IMG/VR virus record: IMGVR_UViG_3300030333_000871
Location: 1 to 25,038 of that record
Source of the DNA: a virus
Strand: one strand, 5' to 3'
DNA: 25,038 bases
Shown here piece after piece: positions 22,269-25,038 of the stretch (its first letter is position 1; each line of letters begins with the position of its first letter). The notes below the pieces were generated by a model. It saw only the letters and a list, made by a program, of their open reading frames with translations, was not told the origin of the DNA and made no database searches. The translations under genes and the position numbers were made by a program.

Positions 22269-23306
22269 TTATTTGGACCAACGTGCTAGGGCATCTACAT
22301 ACTTCGACATAGATCCTGACGCTGTGCTTTCTACCAATGGTTCAGAACTTTCTTCGGTGGGTTCTGTTGCTGACTCAGCAACTTCGGCCTTCCTAGTGAA
22401 ATATGATTCCTTGATAGTTTCGACTTTCTTACGATAGTCTGCTTCATTTTCAAACTCAACTCCCTCTGCAAGTTTAGCAAGCTTATCCTTTTGGGTTTCA
22501 GCAAGTCCTGCAGCTGCTTCGTTCACGATTTCCATTTTACTAAAATCACCAATACGCTTATTCAAAGCTACATTAGTGTCGATTTGCTCATTGAGTTTTT
22601 TCTCCATCTCATCAAGTTCCCCTGCCATTCCATCTAGCAGGTTGAATTTTTCTTCGGGAACACTAAAGTTGTGTTCTACGAAGAGTTCTTTTAGGCCGTT
22701 AAAGAATGACTCTGCCATCTCAGTCTTGATACCGTGCTCAACCTGAAGAGCATTCTCTTCCATCCAGGTTTTTGCAGCATAAGATAGATAGTCATCGACT
22801 TTTTCTGCCAATTCTGTTTTGATCTTCTCAACCTCTTCGGTGAGAGATTCTTCCATCGCTTCTTGCACGACTTTGACTTCGCTATTTACACGTGAAGTAA
22901 CAGCCGCCTCGAAAATTGTCACTGCTTTTGTTCGGAACTCTTCTGAGAGTTCTTCACCAGCGACAAGAGCGTCAACGTCTTCACTAAAGTCGTACTCGGT
23001 CTTAGGGGTTTCTTCTGCGATTGTTTCGCCATCGGCTTCTACCTCCTCTTGTTTAGCGGATGCATCGGAAGGTTTAGTCTTTAAGGACTTATCCTTTTCT
23101 ACACTTACATCACTAGAAGCACTTGCTCCAGCGTTTTTCGTTCCTGCAGCGTTCTCCCAGTTGTCAGAAGCCACATGAATTACTTTCTTACCGCCACTCT
23201 TAGAAGTGTCGATAGGTTCACCAGGTTTTGCGTTCTTAGTAACAGGATTAGAACCTTCGGTCACTTCTTCCATGTTATCTAGCTCTTTGTCGAGGGTCTC
23301 AGCCAT
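22269..23306 (-). CDS. gp22: Prohead core scaffold protein gp22
   Basis: Gp22 forms the scaffold core of the prohead and is degraded by gp21 before DNA packaging. The 345-residue protein is very acidic, with long helices and coiled coil (about 145-310, Glu/Lys/Ala-rich heptads such as EEVEKIKTELAEKVDDYL). It has a low-complexity N-terminal third and ends SKYVDALARWSK, as seen in cyanophage gp22. It lies between 21 and 23 as in T4. A GGAG at a distance of about 10 nt precedes the ATG, and a perfect late box lies 37 nt upstream. Confidence 0.92.
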   Translation of the reverse strand: MAETLDKELDNMEEVTEGSNPVTKNAKPGEPIDTSKSGGKKVIHVASDNWENAAGTKNAGASASSDVSVEKDKSLKTKPSDASAKQEEVEADGETIAEETPKTEYDFSEDVDALVAGEELSEEFRTKAVTIFEAAVTSRVNSEVKVVQEAMEESLTEEVEKIKTELAEKVDDYLSYAAKTWMEENALQVEHGIKTEMAESFFNGLKELFVEHNFSVPEEKFNLLDGMAGELDEMEKKLNEQIDTNVALNKRIGDFSKMEIVNEAAAGLAETQKDKLAKLAEGVEFENEADYRKKVETIKESYFTRKAEVAESATEPTEESSEPLVESTASGSMSKYVDALARWSK

Positions 23307-23343
23307 TTGAATTAACTCCGTTAACTTTTACGTTGTCTATGTT

Positions 23344-23351
23344 TATTTATA
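23344..23351 (-). promoter_or_regulatory. Late promoter (TATAAATA) before gene 22
   Basis: Perfect T4 late box on the minus strand in the 47-nt gap between 21 and 22; predicted start near 23337, 31 nt before the gene 22 ATG. It would serve 22 and 23. Confidence 0.8.
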
Positions 23352-23353
23352 AA

Positions 23354-24001
23354 TTACAAACTTCTTAAAAACTTGCTGAACGCGGAAATTTTACGTTCTT
23401 GGAGGTTTCTAAGCGTTGCTTGATCTATTTCTTGTTTAATTTGGGCAACAGCAGACTCTTTTATGACTCCGTTATCCCAAACCCACTCCTTTCCTTCCAT
23501 GATTCCATCCACAAAAGCGTCTGGAGCCGAAGGATCTGCTACTATATCAGCAGCAGTGGCAAGCATAAAGTCATCTTCTACGATATTACAATCATCTTCT
23601 TTACGAAGTGATCCCATACCTCTGGAAGAAACTCCGAGACTTACACCTTCATCAAGAAGAGATTTCGCAATCTTTCCATTTGGAGTATCAAGTATCTTTG
23701 CTCTACCAATAAAATTATTACCATCCTCTTTAAGACTTTCGATCTTATGAGATACTCTATCAAGATTGATAGATGGACCTTCTGGATGACCTAACTCACC
23801 CAATGCACGGCCTTTAGTAATATAGTTCTCATCATATTTAGCAACTTCCCTTTGAAGAGTTTTGAATGGGTACATACGTCCATTCTTATTCTTCAATTCT
23901 GCTTGGAGAAAAATACCTTCAATGAAATAGTTCTTTCCACCACCTTTGCGGTCTTCTAAAATGAATTCAGCTTTAGTGATTTGTTCAGCTATTAGTCTCA
24001 T
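23354..24001 (-). CDS. gp21: Prohead core protease gp21
   Basis: Gp21 is the serine protease that trims capsid protein and destroys the scaffold. The 215-residue protein (T4 gp21 212) has IFLQAELKNKNGRMYP, GELGHPEGPSINLDRVSH with the likely catalytic His72, and LGVSSRGMGSL with the catalytic Ser (125 or 126), followed by the DIVADPSAPDAFV block. It belongs to the herpesvirus-like prohead protease fold. The start overlaps the gp67-like gene by 17 nt. Confidence 0.95.
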   Translation of the reverse strand: MRLIAEQITKAEFILEDRKGGGKNYFIEGIFLQAELKNKNGRMYPFKTLQREVAKYDENYITKGRALGELGHPEGPSINLDRVSHKIESLKEDGNNFIGRAKILDTPNGKIAKSLLDEGVSLGVSSRGMGSLRKEDDCNIVEDDFMLATAADIVADPSAPDAFVDGIMEGKEWVWDNGVIKESAVAQIKQEIDQATLRNLQERKISAFSKFLRSL

Positions 24002-24341
24002 CGTTTGGTTCCTCTTCTACAGTGGGTTCATCCGTGGGTTCAACCTCAGCAGAAGCTTCGGGTTGTTCAACTTCACCTTCAGGTGCATCTTCAGGTTTGC
24101 GACCTTGATAGTCAACATTCTGAATATCTCCTGCAGGATCTTGGTTATCAGTAATCTCATCTGCTACCGCTTGTGCAGTATCATCTGGATTAAATCCATG
24201 CGTTTTTGCAAATTCAACTTTATGTTGCTGAATGGCATCGTATGCTGATGCACTCAAAGCATCATTCATTGCATCAACTGCTTTGGCTTTTTCATCACCA
24301 AAGATATGATTCACTATAGTTTGTGCGATTTCGCTAGGCAT
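23985..24341 (-). CDS. gp67: Prohead core protein, gp67-like
   Basis: The start is the ATG at 24341 (MPSEIAQTIVNHIFG), with GTGGGA 8 nt upstream; a GTG at 24353 would add four residues. The 118-residue product has an N-terminal helical part (VDAMNDALSASAYDAIQQHKVEFAKTHGF split as VDAMNDALSASAYD and KVEFAKTHGF) and a long, very acidic tail of Glu, Pro, Asp and Thr. T4 gp67 has the same plan and sits between 20 and 21. It is a minor scaffold component cut by gp21. Similarity is by pattern and position. Confidence 0.8.
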   Translation of the reverse strand: MPSEIAQTIVNHIFGDEKAKAVDAMNDALSASAYDAIQQHKVEFAKTHGFNPDDTAQAVADEITDNQDPAGDIQNVDYQGRKPEDAPEGEVEQPEASAEVEPTDEPTVEEEPNDETNS

Positions 24342-24362
24342 AATAATTCCCACTTTAATATT

Positions 24363-24370
24363 TATTTATC
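24363..24370 (-). promoter_or_regulatory. Late-type promoter box before the gp67-like gene
   Basis: Minus strand GATAAATA, one base off the late consensus, located 21 nt ahead of the ATG at 24341, matching the spacing of the perfect box before the synthetase-like gene (20 nt). It overlaps the end of gene 20. Confidence 0.5.
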
Positions 24371-25038
24371 AGATTTCTCCCCTACGCTGATCAGCAGCGT
24401 TAATTACCGCTTTTGGGTCGGGGGTACCTCCCCCTTCTGCGGGTGGTAATTCACCTGCAGCAGCAGGATCTTCTTCACCTATACCCATCTCCATTGCTTG
24501 CACTGCTTGTGGATCCATAATGGTTCCATCTTCAATTTCTTTTTCAATCTGTTTGTCAATCTCTTTGATCTCAACATCAGTTTGCTTAAGAACTTGACGA
24601 CGTATATACTCAGCAGAGAAATACTTACCAACGTAAGGATCCATTTGAGCAACCTCATTCATCCTTTCGTTACGGATTTCAATATCCTTAAGTTCGGAGA
24701 AGTAGTTATCAGCAATATAATCGAATTGGATATGCTCTTTCATCTCTTCCCAATCCTCAAGAGTAATAATACCCTTTAGAACAAGTTGAGTTTTAAGAAG
24801 ATCCATAAACAATTCAGAGAATCTCTTACGCAAACGTGCAACAAATTTCTGGAACTTAACCTCATCTCTTGTAATTTCAGCAGCACGACCAATATTAAAT
24901 GTAGTCTCTGTTTCTAATCTTGAGTTAGGAACGTTTAATGCTTTATATAATTTCTTCTGGAAGTACTTGACATCCTCAAGTTCTCCAAGATTTTGTCCAC
25001 CTGGGAGCGTAGAGATTTCAGTTCCTCTACCGCCTTCC
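24369..25038 (-). CDS. gp20: Portal vertex protein gp20, C-terminal part (cut by window edge)
   Basis: The reading frame stays open past the window end, so only the last 222 residues are seen; the first in-window codon begins at 25037. The Met at 24833 is internal, not a start. Conserved parts are STLPGGQNLGELEDVKYFQKK (shown here as LPGGQNLGELEDVKYFQ), LYKALNVPNSRLE, FNIGRAAEITRDEVKFQKFV and RLRKRFSELFMDLLKTQL. This is the g20 region used in surveys of marine cyanophage diversity. The extreme C-terminus is low complexity with Pro, Ala, Gly. Gp20 forms the 12-mer through which DNA enters. Confidence 0.95.
   Translation of the reverse strand, partial: EGGRGTEISTLPGGQNLGELEDVKYFQKKLYKALNVPNSRLETETTFNIGRAAEITRDEVKFQKFVARLRKRFSELFMDLLKTQLVLKGIITLEDWEEMKEHIQFDYIADNYFSELKDIEIRNERMNEVAQMDPYVGKYFSAEYIRRQVLKQTDVEIKEIDKQIEKEIEDGTIMDPQAVQAMEMGIGEEDPAAAGELPPAEGGGTPDPKAVINAADQRRGEI

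Noticed and set aside
22819-23178. Plus-strand 119-codon Ser-rich frame opposite gene 22
   Set aside because: Antisense of Glu/Ala-rich coding sequence produces long open Ser-rich frames; no independent support.

Overview
The window is a continuous piece of a T4-like cyanophage genome (a marine myovirus of Prochlorococcus or Synechococcus), read almost entirely from the minus strand. The phage type follows from recognisable T4 core genes: portal 20, prohead genes 67, 21 and 22, major capsid 23, recombination genes uvsY, uvsW, 46 and 47, late sigma 55, the clamp and clamp loader genes 45, 44 and 62, and regA. The cyanobacterial host follows from interspersed metabolic genes: a PcyA-type bilin reductase, a CobS-like ATPase, PurC, PyrE and a 2OG-Fe(II) oxygenase. 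I cannot assign a species. Base composition is AT-rich. Genes are packed tightly, many with ATGA stop/start overlaps. No stretch longer than about 110 bases lacks a gene.

In transcription order (high to low coordinates): (1) 25038-20853 is the head module: end of portal 20, a gp67-like core protein, protease 21, scaffold 22 and capsid 23, with T4-type late boxes ahead of 22 (perfect) and 67 (one mismatch). It ends in a strong hairpin terminator with a UUCG loop. (2) 20802-19883 is a small separate unit: a perfect late box (TATAAATA), a gene for a stand-alone class II aminoacyl-tRNA synthetase core (AsnRS/AspRS type, no anticodon-binding domain), and 8 nt later a well-folded tRNA. This tRNA has a leucine-type body with a long variable arm, but its anticodon is GUU (Asn). 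(3) 19837-18441 holds a tail-tube-like structural protein and several small membrane or unknown proteins, including a 57-codon gene and a 170-nt overlap of two reading frames. (4) 18441-15591 is uvsY, a 2OG-Fe(II) oxygenase, helicase uvsW and an Sm-like small protein. (5) A host-type promoter then precedes late sigma 55, followed by 47, a DUF3110-like gene, 46, a small membrane gene, a large VWA/metalloprotease-like protein, pcyA and a 54-codon gene. (6) A second host-type promoter precedes the CobS-like MoxR ATPase, a DUF3310-like gene, 45, purC, 44, three small genes, pyrE, a short unknown gene, dam, 62 and regA. (7) 1974-44 is a cassette of three small membrane proteins and one larger Pro-rich protein, possibly structural.

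The most unusual element is the pairing of the anticodon-domain-less synthetase core with the odd tRNA under a late promoter. It could be a dedicated charging pair, or a source of aminoacyl-tRNA used for something other than ordinary decoding. This is inference and needs testing. The second point of interest is a MoxR-type ATPase and a VWA protein carrying HExxH, separated only by pcyA and a 54-codon gene; this looks more like an ATPase/VWA remodelling pair than a cobalt chelatase.
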